A stretch of DNA of 64,000 bases from Muscardinus avellanarius (GCA_963383645.1 OY726563.1:37951331-38015330), one strand, 5' to 3'. Counted from the first letter of the stretch, positions 20,554 through 31,479 are shown. Notes: generated from the sequence alone by a model not told the origin. Made by a program: numbers and translations.

Positions 20554-21030
20554 ATTTGCTCATCAAAATGAAAAACTGTTATTTGAAACACATCTTTGAG
20601 AAAATAAAAGAGGAAGCCACAGACTAGGAGAAAATATTTAAAATTTATAGACATACAAATGGCTTATATCTAGAACATATGAAAACTGTTTTACAATTCA
20701 ATTATAAAAGAATCAAATCAAATTTTAACAGGGATAATATATTTAAATAGACCAAGAATTCAATTCCTAGGCATATATAAAAGAAAATTTTGTCTATAAA
20801 ATGTCATATATGTAAATGTATATAGTAGCTCTATCTCTAATATCAAATAGTAAAAACAACTCAAATGTCCACTAACAGGGGACTAGATAAACCAACTGTG
20901 GTATATCCTTGGCATGGAATACTATTTGGCAATAAAAAAGATGAACTACTGGTACATAAAACAGCTTATATGAATCTCAAAATTATTAAACTGAGTGCAA
21001 ATTAGCCAGACACAAAAATTTATGTTCTCA

Positions 21031-21241
21031 GCCAGGCATGGTGGTGCACGCTTGTAATCCCAGAGCTTGGGAGACTAAGACAGGAGGATCGCACAGGTTC
21101 GAAGCCAGCCTCAGCTACTTAGTGAGGTTCTCAGCAATTTAGTGAGACCCTGTTTCCAAATAAAATATAAAAAAGGTCTGGGAGTAAAGCCCAGAGGTAG
21201 AAAGCCCCTGGGTTCCACCCCCAGTACCACCAAAAAAAAAA
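21031..21241 (+). mobile_element. Intermediate-subfamily SINE
   Basis: TTATGTTCTC at 21020-21029 and 21242-21251 is a perfect 10-bp duplication. Contains CTTAGTGAGGTTCTCAGC and the GGGTTCCACCCCCAG box B variant. Confidence 0.93.
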
Positions 21242-21619
21242 TTATGTTCTCTATGATTTCATTTGTATAAAATTTTACACTAGTCAATTCTAATCTATAT
21301 TGACATAAAGCAGACAAAGAGGTATGAAGAACTCTCAGTAGGAAATGGAAATGTTCTATATCTTAATTATGCTGATAGTAACTGGTTACATGTATAGAAT
21401 GAGTAACAACTGTCAGTGCTAATAAAATCATATACTTAAAATAAGTTCATTTTATTATAAATTATACCAAATAAAGTTGTCTAAAAATAAAAAAGCATTT
21501 TGATGGGTTTGTAATTTGTCATTTTGCCTAAGCTGAACTCAATTTTATCCTATACAGATTTTTTTCTTGTCATTAACCTCTAAATAATATGGTGTAACAA
21601 CTATATAATAGCACTTATG

Positions 21620-21695
21620 TTGTATTAAGAACTATAAATAACTTAGAGATGGTTTAAGTGTACAGGAGAATGTACATAGGCTATATGCCATGGAT
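21620..21695 (+). mobile_element. Short MER2/Tigger-like fragment
   Basis: ATAACTTAGAGATGGTTTAAG and GAATGTACATAGGCTATATGCC match the interior of the MER2-type element also seen (in reverse) at 46311-46755. Only about 75 bp remain. Confidence 0.55.
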
Positions 21696-21804
21696 ATATA
21701 TACTTGTAATCCCAGTACTTGAGATATTGAGATACTTCAAGGTCAACAGATTCAAGGACAGCCTCAGCAACCTAGTGAGACCCTGTTTCAGAATAAACAA
21801 ATAT
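21690..21804 (+). mobile_element. SINE left arm only
   Basis: TATACTTGTAATCCCAGTACTTG through CCTAGTGAGACCCTGTTTCAG with no right arm before the next SINE begins. Probably the right arm was displaced or deleted. Confidence 0.75.
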
Positions 21805-21807
21805 AAG

Positions 21808-22032
21808 CCAGGCATGGTGGCACATACTTATAATCCTAGTACTTGTGAGGCTGAGACAGGTAGATTGTAGGCTCGAGGACAGCTTCAGCAAGTAGTGGGA
21901 CTGTCATCAACCTAGAGAGATCCTGTTTCAAAATAAAATAGATACACACACACAGCATCCACTTGTGTGCAAACTGAGGGGGGGGGATAGCTTGGACATA
22001 GAATGCTCCTGAGTTCAATTTCCAGTATAAAA
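21808..22032 (+). mobile_element. Dimeric SINE with expanded linker
   Basis: Left arm GCCAGGCATGGTGGCACATAC. The linker contains (CA)n and unrelated bases (CAGCATCCACTTGTGTGC) before the right arm GATAGCTTGGACATAGAATGCTCC. Confidence 0.85.
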
Positions 22033-22079
22033 AGAAAAGAAAAGAGAGGTGAAAGGGAAAAAAAGATTTTAATGTGAAA

Positions 22080-22500
22080 TATGGAAGACAAAAGAGAAAT
22101 AGCAACCATTTTGAAAGTCAAACGTGTTGTCCCTTATCTTCTAGTGTACCTTGTTGGTGCAAGGCATTGGCTGCAATGGCTCCATCTGGGTTGGAGGCAA
22201 CAAAAACTAACATGGGGTTTAGTTCATCCTTATAGGCTCCAGCTCACGCTTGCAGCTGACTTGTTTGACTTGTCCTTGCTCTCTCCTATGTTACCTCCAT
22301 CTTCCCTTGCTGACTGCATGCCCTATGCACTTGAATTTCTAGCAACAGATGTGAAGGCAACAACCTTACAGAGACTCTTTTACCAGCTCCTCCAATTGCC
22401 TAACATTAAATCCGTATAACAAATCCATATATGGACATGTACTAATCCTGGTTGTTCTGTTTCTGATTGAGCCTTTACTGATAAAGCCCTTTTAGAGTAG
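22080..22500. repeat. Unidentified LTR-like repeat, copy A
   Basis: Shares an ordered set of words with 22890-23360: CTTACAGAGACT.TTT..CCAGC, AAATCC.T.TAACAAAT and GGTT.TG.TTCT. The end (GGTTGTTCTGTTTCTGATTGAGCC) recalls old LTR termini. A 112-codon frame inside is not supported by any domain. Confidence 0.4.
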
Positions 22501-22889
22501 AAACTACTTTCAGTCTCTGCGTCATTGCTTTAGGTAAAAATATGTGCCAAAGAGAAAAAAATAGTAGTACTGGTATAAATTTGTTTATATAAAAGGGGAA
22601 ATAAATGAGATATCAAAAAGGTGGTTACTACTAGAACCATGGTTTATTTAATTTCTCCTTTGACTCTTCCCTCCAAAATATATGAATTGGTTAACAACAA
22701 TGGAGAAAATGAGAGAAAATGGGAGAGCACAGGTATGCCAATAAGGGCCACTATAGTTGCTGGCTTGGGTGGATCTGAGCTTCCTGGCAGTTAACATCCT
22801 AAGAGAAGAAAATCAAAAATATTTGGCTAACATATATAAACTTATTCACATCAAAATGAGGAAGAACTACTCATAACCACTACAATCTT
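22501..22889. other. Unassigned stretch
   Basis: AT-rich; no recognisable feature. Confidence 0.4.
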
Positions 22890-23360
22890 TCCACAAATGG
22901 CCGCATGGTCAGCGCTGGTATTCATGACTACCCTCTTTTCACTGCCCAGCCTGTATTATTCCCTTTGCCCTCAGCAAGCACCCCAGGTGCTCATGAGTCT
23001 TCACCTGGTGGGGGTTTTTGGACACACACACAAGGTATGTGTATTAAGGCCTATAACAAAGAACCCTGGCCATCAAGGTCAGAGGTAACAAGAACGGAAA
23101 CAAGTTTCAGTCTGTCCTTGTGAGCCCCAGTTTGTGCTAGTGGGTTCAATCTTGTTCTGGGTCTTCCTCACTTTCCATCATCTTCTTTCCCCAATCTCTT
23201 TCCAGTGGACTTCAAGTTCTAGCATGAAGCCTTACAGAGACTGTTTAACCAGCCTGTATAATGGTGAAAGGTCAAATCCCTCTAACAAATGCATAACAAA
23301 TACCTGCCTTCCAGTGGTTCTGCTTCTCTGCTTGAACCCTGACAACTACCTAAAACATAA
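22890..23360. repeat. Unidentified LTR-like repeat, copy B
   Basis: Second member of the pair described for 22080-22500. It ends GGTTCTGCTTCTCTGCTTGAACCCTGACAAC, resembling the 3' border of an old LTR or MER element. Same orientation as copy A, about 800 bp apart. Confidence 0.4.
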
Positions 23361-23471
23361 GGATTCCCTTTAAACTAAAGAAAAGGATCTCCACTATCTC
23401 TACTTTATTTGATATTGCATCTATTCTTGCTACTGAATTAAGAAAAAATAATTAAAATGTATAAGAAACAA

Positions 23472-23745
23472 GCAGAGTATGATGGTGCATGCCTGTAATC
23501 ACAGCACTAGGGAGGCTGAGACAGGAAGATCACAAGTCCAAAGTCAGTCTCAGCAACTCAGCATCTCTCCGTAATTTAGTAAGACCCTGTTTCGAATTTT
23601 TAAAAAAGGGATAGGGATTGTAGCCTGAAGGTGGAATGTCCTTGGGTTCAGTTCCCAGTGCAAAGAAAAAGAATGGAGGGATAGAAGAAGGAAGGGAGGA
23701 AGGGAGAAGGGAAAAAAAGTAGGAAGGAAAGGAGGGAGGGAACTG
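23472..23745 (+). mobile_element. Dimeric SINE with (GGAA)n-rich tail
   Basis: Left arm GAGTATGATGGTGCATGCCTG, right arm GATAGGGATTGTAGCCTGAAGG, ending near 23668. The tail region 23680-23745 became purine-rich (GGAAGGGAGGAAGGG). Confidence 0.85.
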
Positions 23746-23876
23746 TTATTATTTGCAGATATGATTATCTTTACAGAATTTTCAAACTATTATAAATAAT
23801 AAGATTATTCAGTGAAGTTGCTAGATGTCAAATTCTAACACAAAACCAAACACTGCACTGAAAAAAATCATAGGAT
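23735..23876 (+). mobile_element. Old L1M ORF2 fragment
   Basis: GAACTGTTATTATTTGCAGATATGATTATC and CAGTGAAGTTGCTAGATGTCAAATTC correspond to the RT region after the YADD motif of L1 (TTTGCAGATGA-type landmark). Frames are broken. Confidence 0.65.
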
Positions 23877-24080
23877 AAGTTGTGCATGGTGGCACAGGCT
23901 TGTAATCCTAGTACTAGGGAGTCTGAGACAGAAGAATCACAGCTTTGAGGCCAGTTTCAGAACTTAGGAAGCCCTTAGAAACTTTTCAAGACCCTGTTTC
24001 AAAATAAAAAAAATAAAAATAGGGCTAGGGGTATCAGAGGTATATCACTCCTGAGTTCAATTCCTAATAACATAAAAAAG
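23877..24080 (+). mobile_element. Dimeric SINE between two L1 fragments
   Basis: GTTGTGCATGGTGGCACAGGC at the left, GGGCTAGGGGTATCAGAGGT at the right. The right-arm box A lost several bases. Confidence 0.85.
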
Positions 24081-24291
24081 TAATAAAATGCAACTTAAAG
24101 GGGTAACATTTAAAATAGCCAGAGCAAAAAGGCAAGAGAAGGAAATCAAAGAAGTACAAACAGAAAAAGAACTAAAACTATCTCTATTTTCAGATGACAT
24201 ATTATACTTAGAAGACCTAATAAACTCAATTAAAAGGCTCATATAACTGATCAACAAACTCAAAAGTGTCTGGATACAAAATCAATCTTTA

Positions 24292-24468
24292 GCCAGGCGT
24301 GGTAACGCACACTTGTAATCCCCGCGCTTGGGAGGTAGAGACAGGAGGATCACACAGGTTCGAAGCCAGCCGTGCTGGCTTAAGAGACCCTGTTTCAAAA
24401 TACAAAATAGGTCTGGGAGTGTAGCCTGGAGGTAGAAGGGCTTCCAGGAACCCCAGTACCACCAAAAA
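24292..24468 (+). mobile_element. Young-subfamily SINE in L1 ORF2
   Basis: AAAATCAATCTT is duplicated at 24278-24289 and 24469-24480. Young signature GGCTTCCAGGAACCCC and CTGGCTTAAGAGACC. Confidence 0.95.
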
Positions 24469-24495
24469 AAAATCAATCTTAAAAAATCAAAAGCT

Positions 24496-24661
24496 TTTGG
24501 CCAAGACCAGAGAATCGCAGTTCACAGACAGCCTCAGCTACATAGCCAGCCCCTTTGCAACTCAGTGAGACCCTGTTTCAAAAATAAAAATACTAAAGAA
24601 TAGGGCTGGGGGTATAGCTTCAAGGCACAATGACCCTGGGTTCTACCTCCAGTACTACAAA
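24496..24661 (+). mobile_element. 5'-truncated SINE in L1 ORF2
   Basis: AAAAAATCAAAAGCT at 24481-24495 and 24662-24676, a perfect 15-bp duplication. The left arm lacks its first 35 or so bases, so reverse transcription stopped early. Confidence 0.92.
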
Positions 24662-25873
24662 AAAAAATCAAAAGCTGTCCTGTATGCCAACCATAAATCC
24701 ACTAAAAAAAGAAATTTAGAAAACATTTCCACTCACTATATCCCCCCAAAAAATAAAATACTGAGAAATAAGCCTAACCAAGGAAGTAAAAGACCTCTAC
24801 AAGGAAAATTATAAAACATTGATAAAAGAAATTGAAGAAGACTTTAGAAGATGGAAAGACTTTCCATGCTCCTGAATAGGCAGAATAAATATCATTAAAA
24901 TGGCCATACTTCTAAAAGTGAACTACAGATTCAACACAATACCCATTAAACTACCAAGGTTATTCCTCACAGACATATAAAAATCAGTCCTTAAATTCAT
25001 TTGGAACAACAAAAATCCCAGAATAGTCAAAGTAGTGCTCAGCAACAAGTAACATGAAGGAGGCATCACAATACCTAACTTCTAACTATACTACAAAGCC
25101 ATAATAATAAAAACAGCATGGTATTGGTACAAAACAGACACATAGACCAATGGAGCAGAACAGAAGACTCAGAAACAAATCCGTACACTTACAGCCAATT
25201 GATTTTTGACAAAGGGGTCAAAATATACACTGGAAAAAAGATAGCCTCTTCAACAAATGATGCTGACAAAACTGGTTAACCACGTGCAGATATGGAAATA
25301 ACCCCTACTTTCTCACCCACCACAAGAGTCATTCAAGATGAATCAAAGACTTGGAAATCAGACCAGAGACCTTACAGCTCCTTGAAGAGGGCATAGGTCC
25401 AAACTTCAACATATAGTCACAGGTATAAACTTTCTCAACAAGACCCCAAGGCACAAGAAATTAAAAGGAGGATCAAAATGTGGGATTCATAAAACTGAAG
25501 AGCTTCTGTACAGCAAAGGGAACAATCATGAATCTCAACAGAGAGCCAGCAGAATAGGAGAAATTTTTTGCCAACTATTCCTCTGATAGAGGAATCTATA
25601 TGTATAGAACATACAGAGAATTCAAGAAACTCAGCACTAACAACCCAATCAAAAAATGTATAAGTAAACTAGACACTTCACAAAAGAAGAAATTCAAATA
25701 TCCAAATCACAGATACAAATCAAAACTACCCTGAGATTTTACCCAATTCCAACTAGAATGGCAATAATTAAAAATGCAACAACAAATGCTGGTGAAGATG
25801 TGGAGAAATAAGAACTCTAATAATTGGTGAAATTGCAAATTAGTGCAACCACTTTGGAAAACAGAATGGAGAG

Positions 25874-26079
25874 CTGGGCATCGTGGTGTATGCTTGTAAT
25901 CCCAGTGCTTGGGAGACTAAGACAGGAGGATCGCACAGGTTCGAAGCCAGCCTCAGCTGCTTAGTGAGGCTCTCAGCAATTTAGTGAGACCCTGTTTCCA
26001 AATAAAAAATAGGTCTGCGGGTATAGCTTGAAGGTAGAAGGCACTTACTTGGGTTCCACCCCCAGTACCCCCACACACA
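25874..26079 (+). mobile_element. Intermediate-subfamily SINE in L1 ORF2
   Basis: GCTGGGCATCGTGGTGTATGC to CCCCCAGTACCCCC, tail (CA)n. It splits the ORF2 words AAAACAGAATGGAGA and TCCTCAGAAGAATGGG. Confidence 0.9.
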
Positions 26080-26087
26080 CAATACAG

Positions 26088-26408
26088 AGGATCCTCAGAA
26101 GAATGGGAATGAACCTTCTATATGATCCAGCAATAGCACTTCTAGGTATCTACTCAAAAGAATGGAAACCAAACTACCAAACTAATGCATGTATATTTAT
26201 GTTCATAGTTGCACAATTCATAATTGCTAAACTATGGAACCAGCCAAGATGTCTATCAGCAGATGAATGGATTACAAAACTATGGGATATGTACACAATG
26301 AAATTTTACTCAGCCATAAAGAAGAAAAAAATTACATCATTTGTTGGGAAATGGATGGAACTGGAGATTAGCCAATCACAAAAAGTGAAAAGTCAGTGTC
26401 CTCCCTAA
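26088..26408 (+). pseudogene. L1 ORF2p C-terminal remnant
   Basis: An open stretch of about 107 codons encodes the cysteine-containing end of ORF2p: YDPAIALLGIYSKEWKPN, AKLWNQPRCLSADEWITKLW, YTMKFYSAIKKKKITSFVG and WMELE match the conserved ORF2p tail order. It has no start of its own and is the surviving end of a 5'-broken ORF2. An open frame of this length beside many upstream stops suggests a fairly young L1. Confidence 0.85.
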
Positions 26409-26749
26409 TATGTGGAAGCTAGGGAGAAAATAGGACATAAGAAGGACTCTAGACAAAGAAGGAGAAACCTTAGATGAGTAAAGAAGGTGACCTAACTGAG
26501 GGAAATGAGAGGAGAGAAGAGGGAAGCACCCTAATGTGCATGATGTACATTCACAAACATAACAAAGTTGGTCACTAAGCCAAACTCAAGGAGAGAGGAG
26601 GGAGGAAATGGAGTGGGAATTGGGAAGGGCTAAAAGTGTGATGTATGCATGTACTTCTCTACCATTTGTACTTCATAATGATGCATGATTACAATGTACC
26701 AATAAAGTTAAAAAATAAATAAAATGAAAAATAAAAGTAAATAAATAAA

Positions 26750-27378
26750 ATAACAATAGAAGCTAAGGTTCTTTGAAATGAATCTAACAAAAAAGTATGG
26801 GCCATTCATTAATAATGTTATACAGTTTTATAGAAAGATATAAAAATAACAAATAAATGGGAAGATACACCACATTTATAGGTGAAAATTCTCAACGTTG
26901 TAAAGATATAAAATCTCCCAAAATTGATCTATAAAATCTAATGCAACTTTAATATCTCACCAGGATCTTTTAGGGAACTTGACAACTTCAGCTTATAAGG
27001 AATGTGGAAGACCAAGACAATCTTAAACAGGACAAAGAAGATTGTCTTTAGATATTAAAAGTTATTACAAAGCTATAGTAACTAAAGTATTGTTTTATGC
27101 AAAATGAGATTCATAGGCTCCAAGAATAAAATAGTTCAGAAGCAAACCCACATATAATTTCAAATTTGGATTTTCATAAAAGTGACATTATAAGTAAGTC
27201 TGGAAATGATGAACTATTCATTACAGGTTGCTACATCAATTTACTAGATATGGAAAAATTTTAAACATTATAATCAAACCTTAGTTCATACAAAAGAAAT
27301 AATCCTGGTTGACTAAAGACCTAAATGTTAAAAATAACACTTTGAAATGTATTAGACCATATTCAATTTTTTTTAACT
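26750..27378 (+). mobile_element. Older L1M ORF2 fragment
   Basis: Immediately follows the tail of the previous L1: ACAAATAAATGGGAAGATACACC, TGCAACTTTAATATCTCACCAGG and TACAAAGCTATAGTAACTAAAG follow L1 ORF2 order. More degraded than the element to its left. Confidence 0.7.
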
Positions 27379-27383
27379 TCTCA

Positions 27384-27975
27384 GCCAGGCGTGGCAATGC
27401 ATGCCTATAATTCCAGTACGTGGGAGGCTGAGATAGGAGGGTCACAGGCTCAAGGTCAGCCTCAGCAATTTAGCAATACCCTTGTCTCAGTCAAAATTCT
27501 CACTGATATAATTCAAGACAACTGACCATACAATTTAGAGGAAAAAGGATGATTTGCTCCCGGTTTTTTTTAAGATCTCAGCATTTAAACTATGTGAGAA
27601 TGGGTTTTCAGAGCTCAGGGCATGGTGGCAGGAAGCAGAGGGAGGGAGAGGGCAAGGGCTCTGCTCTCACATCATGAAGGCCAGAAGCAGAGAGAGCAAG
27701 AAAGCACTGTTTCCAGGACCACATTCCCAGGAACCCACTTTCTCCAGCCACACGGTGCCCGCCTAGGTTACCACTCAGATAAATCTATGGACAACAATCC
27801 TCATAATTTAGTTATACCAACTCTAAACATTAATACATGAGTTTTAAGGGGACATTTTATATGTACCCATGACAACCCCATTCCAAATAAAAATATAAAG
27901 GGCTTGGGTGTATCTCATAGGTAGAATGCCTCTGGGTTCAATCTCCAGTACTAAAAAATAAATAAATAATAGGCT
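27384..27975 (+). mobile_element. Dimeric SINE split by an LTR
   Basis: The left arm (GCCAGGCGTGGCAATGCATGC...TTAGCAATACCCT) is at 27384-27481. The remainder (ACCCCATTCCAAATAAAAATAT...CCAGTACT) is at about 27869-27962. ACCCT / ACCCC at the joins is the expected 5-bp LTR target duplication of SINE bases. Confidence 0.85.
27482..27873 (-). mobile_element. MaLR (MT/ORR1-like) solo LTR inside a SINE
   Basis: Begins TGTCTCAGTCAAAATTC and ends CCCATGACA, giving TG...CA ends. Contains AATTTAGAGGAAAAAGGATG and TTAATACATGAGTTTTAAGGGG, as in the copies at 5700 and 6406. The clean 5-bp TSD shows this family was active after the SINE. Confidence 0.72.
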
Positions 27976-28017
27976 CAAGGATTAACTGCTCTTATAATCT
28001 GAAAAAAAATAAAGTTA

Positions 28018-28193
28018 TTTGGTACTGGGGTTTGAACCCATAATAAGTGTTCTACTACTGAGCTACACCCCAGACCTTTTATTTTGAAACAGGATATCGC
28101 TAAGTTTCCCAAGCTGGTCTTGAACTTGTATTCCTCCTAACTCAGCTTCTTGAGTACCTGGGGTTATAGTCATGTACTACCATGACCACCAGG
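28018..28193 (-). mobile_element. Dimeric SINE
   Basis: GGTACTGGGGTTTGAACCCA through GTCATGTACTACCATGACC. Worn left arm. Confidence 0.85.
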
Positions 28194-28229
28194 AAAATAT
28201 AAATTTAAATATTATTTTACCATAAAGTA

Positions 28230-28960
28230 TTCTACATACATCATATTGTAAAACAAAGCAGAAGAATGTATGCCAACATTAAGTGATAGTGAAGATTTGG
28301 AGCCATAAAAGCCTTTAGGTAACTAATCTAGAAAGGTGGGTGACTATACATGGCAAAGTTAATTATGTGCCTACATACTAATCCAGGATTTCACATGTTC
28401 ATATCTATCCTGGAGCAATTCTCCCACATGTGCTCAAGTAAAAACGTATATGTGTTTACTACAATACTGAAATAATGAAAAAGTGGAAATAAATTTCACT
28501 TATCTCAATTTAGGAGCAGATAAATATTCAACAATAGTAATTTTAAGTGGACTTAAAGGCCGGGAGTGGTGGCGCACGCTTGTAATCCCTGCGCTTGAGA
28601 GGCAGAGACAGGAGGATCGCACAGGTTCGAAGCCAGCCACGCTGGATTAAGAGACCCTGTTTCCAAATTTTAAAAAAGTATAAAATAAGTCTGGGAGTGT
28701 AGCCTGGAGGTAGAAGGGCTTCCAGGAACCCCAGTACCACCAAAAAAAAGTGGACTTAAATACGTGAGAATGATGGAAACAAACTTTAGCATATTGGTTT
28801 TCTTTGGGAATGGGAGGAAGATAGGGTAAGAAGATGAAACTTTAGCTAAAGCAGAATGTTTTATTTTACTTTGAGAGAATAAAGCCATTAAGGCCAATGT
28901 TAATGTGGTGTTCTTTTGTGATAAAGGATATATATTTGATTATTCTTATCTCCTTTTTAT
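28230..28960 (+). mobile_element. Degraded L1/HAL1 3' region
   Basis: CAATACTGAAATAATGAAAAAGTGG, TTTAGGAGCAGATAAATATTC and, after a SINE, GGTTTTCTTTGGGAATGGGAGG resemble old L1 ORF2-to-3' sequence. The left limit is uncertain. Confidence 0.45.
28558..28747 (+). mobile_element. Young-subfamily SINE
   Basis: AAGTGGACTTAAA at 28545-28557 and 28748-28760, a perfect 13-bp duplication. GGCCGGGAGTGGTGGCGC start, GGCTTCCAGGAACCCC end; left-arm CpGs largely intact. Confidence 0.95.
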
Positions 28961-29086
28961 GTGTTTAATGTTTGTTAACAAAATATTTTAAAACTAACAA
29001 ACTCTACATTCTTTTTTATTTATAACACACCAAATAATAAGAGTTTTCTGTCTTGTTTCTCATTAGAATAACTATTTTGGCATAAT

Positions 29087-29732
29087 ATATAGTATTTCCC
29101 TTTCTTGGCAGGGAATATATCCTAAGATCCACAGTGGATGCCTGCAACCACGGGTAGTACTGAACCCTATAATTTAATGCCTTTTCCATCCTAACTAATA
29201 AGCATTTATGTACACTGTGGCCATAGCTTTTCCAGTTTGAGGTTTGACAACAAAATTAGCACAAATGTCTTTTTTCCTTCTTTACAATTTTATGGACAGA
29301 AGATTTATTCTTCTCCTTAGCAACCTCAGCGTGTAATTTTTTAAGCCAAGATCTTTTACCTTTTCACTTAAAAGAATCATTTCACGCTTCTCTTTAGCAC
29401 ATCCTAATCTAATGCCCAGCATCACTATGCTTGCATTGGGCGCATTATTAAATAAAATAAGGGTTACATGAACACAGCACTGCAATGCCACAAATGATCT
29501 GATAGTCAAGATGGCAACTAAGGCACAACACTGGACAGAGGGGTGATTCATATCCCAGGCAAGATGGAGGAGGATGGTGCAAGATTTCATCGTGCTATTC
29601 AGAATGGCACATAAATTAAAACTTATGAGTTGTTTATTTCTGGAATTTTCCATTTAATATTTTTTATACTGCGGTAAATTGCTACTAACTGAAGCCATGG
29701 AAAATGAAACTGTGGATAAGAGGGGACTACTA
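29087..29732. mobile_element. TcMar-Tigger DNA transposon relic
   Basis: Inverted ends TAGTATTTCCC... and ...GGGGACTACTA next to TA. Interior words GATCCACAGTGGATGCCTGCAACCACGGG, CATCCTAACTAATAAGCA, AATAAGGGTTACATGAACACAGCAC and GAAACTGTGGATAAGAGGGG follow a Tigger consensus in order. About 650 bp survives of a longer autonomous element. Confidence 0.8.
29282..29450 (-). pseudogene. Tigger transposase N-terminal remnant
   Basis: On the minus strand the frame reads KREMILLSEKVKDLGLKN, which resembles the start of pogo/Tigger transposases (KRK...LSEKVKVLDL), the CENP-B-like helix-turn-helix DNA-binding region. Nothing of the DDE catalytic domain is present. Long dead. Confidence 0.6.
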
Positions 29733-29849
29733 TAAGTAAGGCCAAAAATCACATATCAGCTAGAATACTTGAACATTATGAAATGTTCCTTTAAACTAAT
29801 TCACTTAGAAAATAAGGCCAAGGGCATTTTTTTACTTTAATTTCACTGC

Positions 29850-30195
29850 AGTAGACTGAATGTGCCCCCCCAATAAAATCTTAACCTACAATATGATGGT
29901 ATTTAGGAGGCAGGACTTTTGGAAGATGATGAAGTTATGAGGGTAGAGCCCTCACGAATGGGACTACTGCCCTTACAGAAGAAAGCCCAGACAGCTTTCT
30001 TACTTTCTTTCTGAAGTGTGAGGATACAATAAGAGCCCAACAGTCTGCAGCCCAAAAGAGGGACTTCTCCTGAACCCAGCCTTGCTGGCACCTTGATCTT
30101 AAACTTCAAGCTTCTAGAACTGTGAAAAATAAATCCGTGTTATTTAACCCACCCAGTCTTTGGTACTTCGTTCTAGAAGCACGAACTAAGATAGT
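29850..30195 (+). mobile_element. ERVL-MaLR-type solo LTR, sense
   Basis: TGAATGTGCCCCCCCAATAAAATC, GTATTTAGGAGGCAGGACTTTTGG, GAGCCCTCACGAATGGGAC, GGCACCTTGATCTTAAAC, GAACTGTGAAAAATAAATCC and CACCCAGTCTTTGG are in consensus order. The polyadenylation signal (AATAAA) and the downstream GT-rich end are those of the LTR. Confidence 0.75.
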
Positions 30196-31479
30196 TAGCA
30201 TAACTTTTGCCTTAGCATCTGTAAGGGCCCGGAGTCTCATGCATGTGTGATTAGAAAACAATCTCAGAATTTCACGCCTAGACGTAGCATCTAGTTCAAC
30301 ATCCAAACAGTTCAGGAGTTTTCCCAACATTTAGACCACAAACAAAAAGACAGACTGGGAAATGTCTGGGATAGAATGTAAGGCGACCCAAGTGTGTCAG
30401 CTTCTACTTTCCTAGAGAAAATCCTTTATATTATTGCAGGCAATTTTAACAGTGCTGTTATTTTGAATATTTCTTTGCTTTTATGTTAATTTAAGAAGCA
30501 ATTCATCCGAATGGCTAGTGCCCCTTGAAGAAAACACCAGTGGAGACTATTGGGACCAAAGTACTACATCTTTAGAATCCTAGGGGTGGCTTGAAATCAC
30601 TGAGAAGACAGGCCTCTAATTTAATTACAATGCATAAATCAGCATCCTCAAGTAGTTTTATTACGTTTTCCCCCAGCTGGTAAAAGATTTTCTACTCCAA
30701 CTCAACAGACACAAATATATGACCTAAGCAATCTTTGGCTTTGCAATATCAAGATCAAAGAACCAGTGGTTAGGCCATAAAAGTATTATGTAGAGTCCTA
30801 AGAATATGTCTCTATTTGCATCAGCAGAGTTTCTTCTCAAGAGCTCAAATCCAGTTGCAGGCTTAGCAGAATTGTCATAAAATGTGATATATACATAGGA
30901 CTGGCTAGGTATAAAATGTATCATGGGTTTTTCCTTCTCCAGAATTAAACCTCTCAGACAGAGGGAAGAAAAATGTTACATGAGCTCTGAATTATTCTTT
31001 TTTATTTATATACTTCCCTGGTTCATTGCTGCCTTATCTCCTGGAGGTTGAAACTAATAAGAAGCTGAATAATTTCATGTAATTTAAGAAATGAAAATTG
31101 AATATGGATGGAACTGTCATTATATAAAATATGGTTGTTTTTATTACTTTTAACTTTTGTATGGTAGACTATCTTGTTAATTCAACAAAAAAATGTATGA
31201 AGGTGAATGAATAATGTTTGTAAGTTTCTTTAAGCTCTGCAGATGAAAGGTGCTATATAAAACCAAAGTACAGTGTGTTGCATTATTATTTTATTCCATA
31301 AGCTCCACAGCATAAAAAGCTGTGAATAAAACCTCTGAATGGGTTTGAGAGAATGATCATTATCTTCCTAGACCTTGGAATAGATCTGTTGGCTTCTGTG
31401 AAAGCAGAAACTCCTACTGTGTGTTGCTGTCCAAATTTTGCATGCTCGCAGGCAAACACTGACAGGGTGAATATTATTT
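30196..31479. other. Repeat-poor block, 1.3 kb
   Basis: No transposon recognised. AT-rich with scattered CpG (TTTCACGCCTAGACGTAGC near 30270). Short frames lack domain signals. A candidate for conserved non-coding DNA but nothing in the sequence itself proves function. Confidence 0.4.

Larger units (their letters stand above)
16490..21480 (+). mobile_element. Long old L1M, host of many later insertions
   Basis: Sense ORF2 fragments in the correct order: endonuclease/RT region (AAATGTGTATGCACCAAACAGCAG, TGGCATAATTGATGCTTATAC, CTCTGGCCACAATGGAATAAAATCAG) at 16490-17252, continuing at 18062-18311; then 18886-19260 (CCCAATAAAAATCCTGGAAGG, ATGGAAATGCAAAAGGACCAAG); then the C-terminal part at 20555-21030 (GAAGCCACAGACTAGGAGAAAATATT, ATGGAATACTATTTGGCAATAAA) and 3' sequence to about 21480. 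Roughly 500 bp of expected ORF2 is missing where the GC-rich array sits. All frames are broken. Confidence 0.75.
24095..26745 (+). mobile_element. L1, 3' half of ORF2 and 3' UTR, with three SINEs inside
   Basis: Begins in the RT domain (CAGATGACATATTATACTTAGAAGACC is the DNA of the catalytic Asp-Asp region). It proceeds through GAAATAAGCCTAACCAAGGAAG, TTCATTTGGAACAAC, GTATTGGTACAAAACAGACACATAG and GAAGATGTGGAGAAA, then the ORF2 C-terminus and a 3' UTR ending CAATGTACCAATAAAGTT. ORF2 is frame-broken throughout. The 3' UTR is the same type as at 4770-4969. Confidence 0.88.

Noticed and set aside
22081..22419. 112-codon open frame as a gene
   Set aside because: It lies in a repeat that has a second copy nearby in which the frame is not kept.
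28543..28743. Recurrent peptide of the form LEALLPPGYTPRP in minus-strand frames of several SINEs
   Set aside because: It is the antisense translation of the SINE right arm and linker, seen at each young copy; not a conserved protein.
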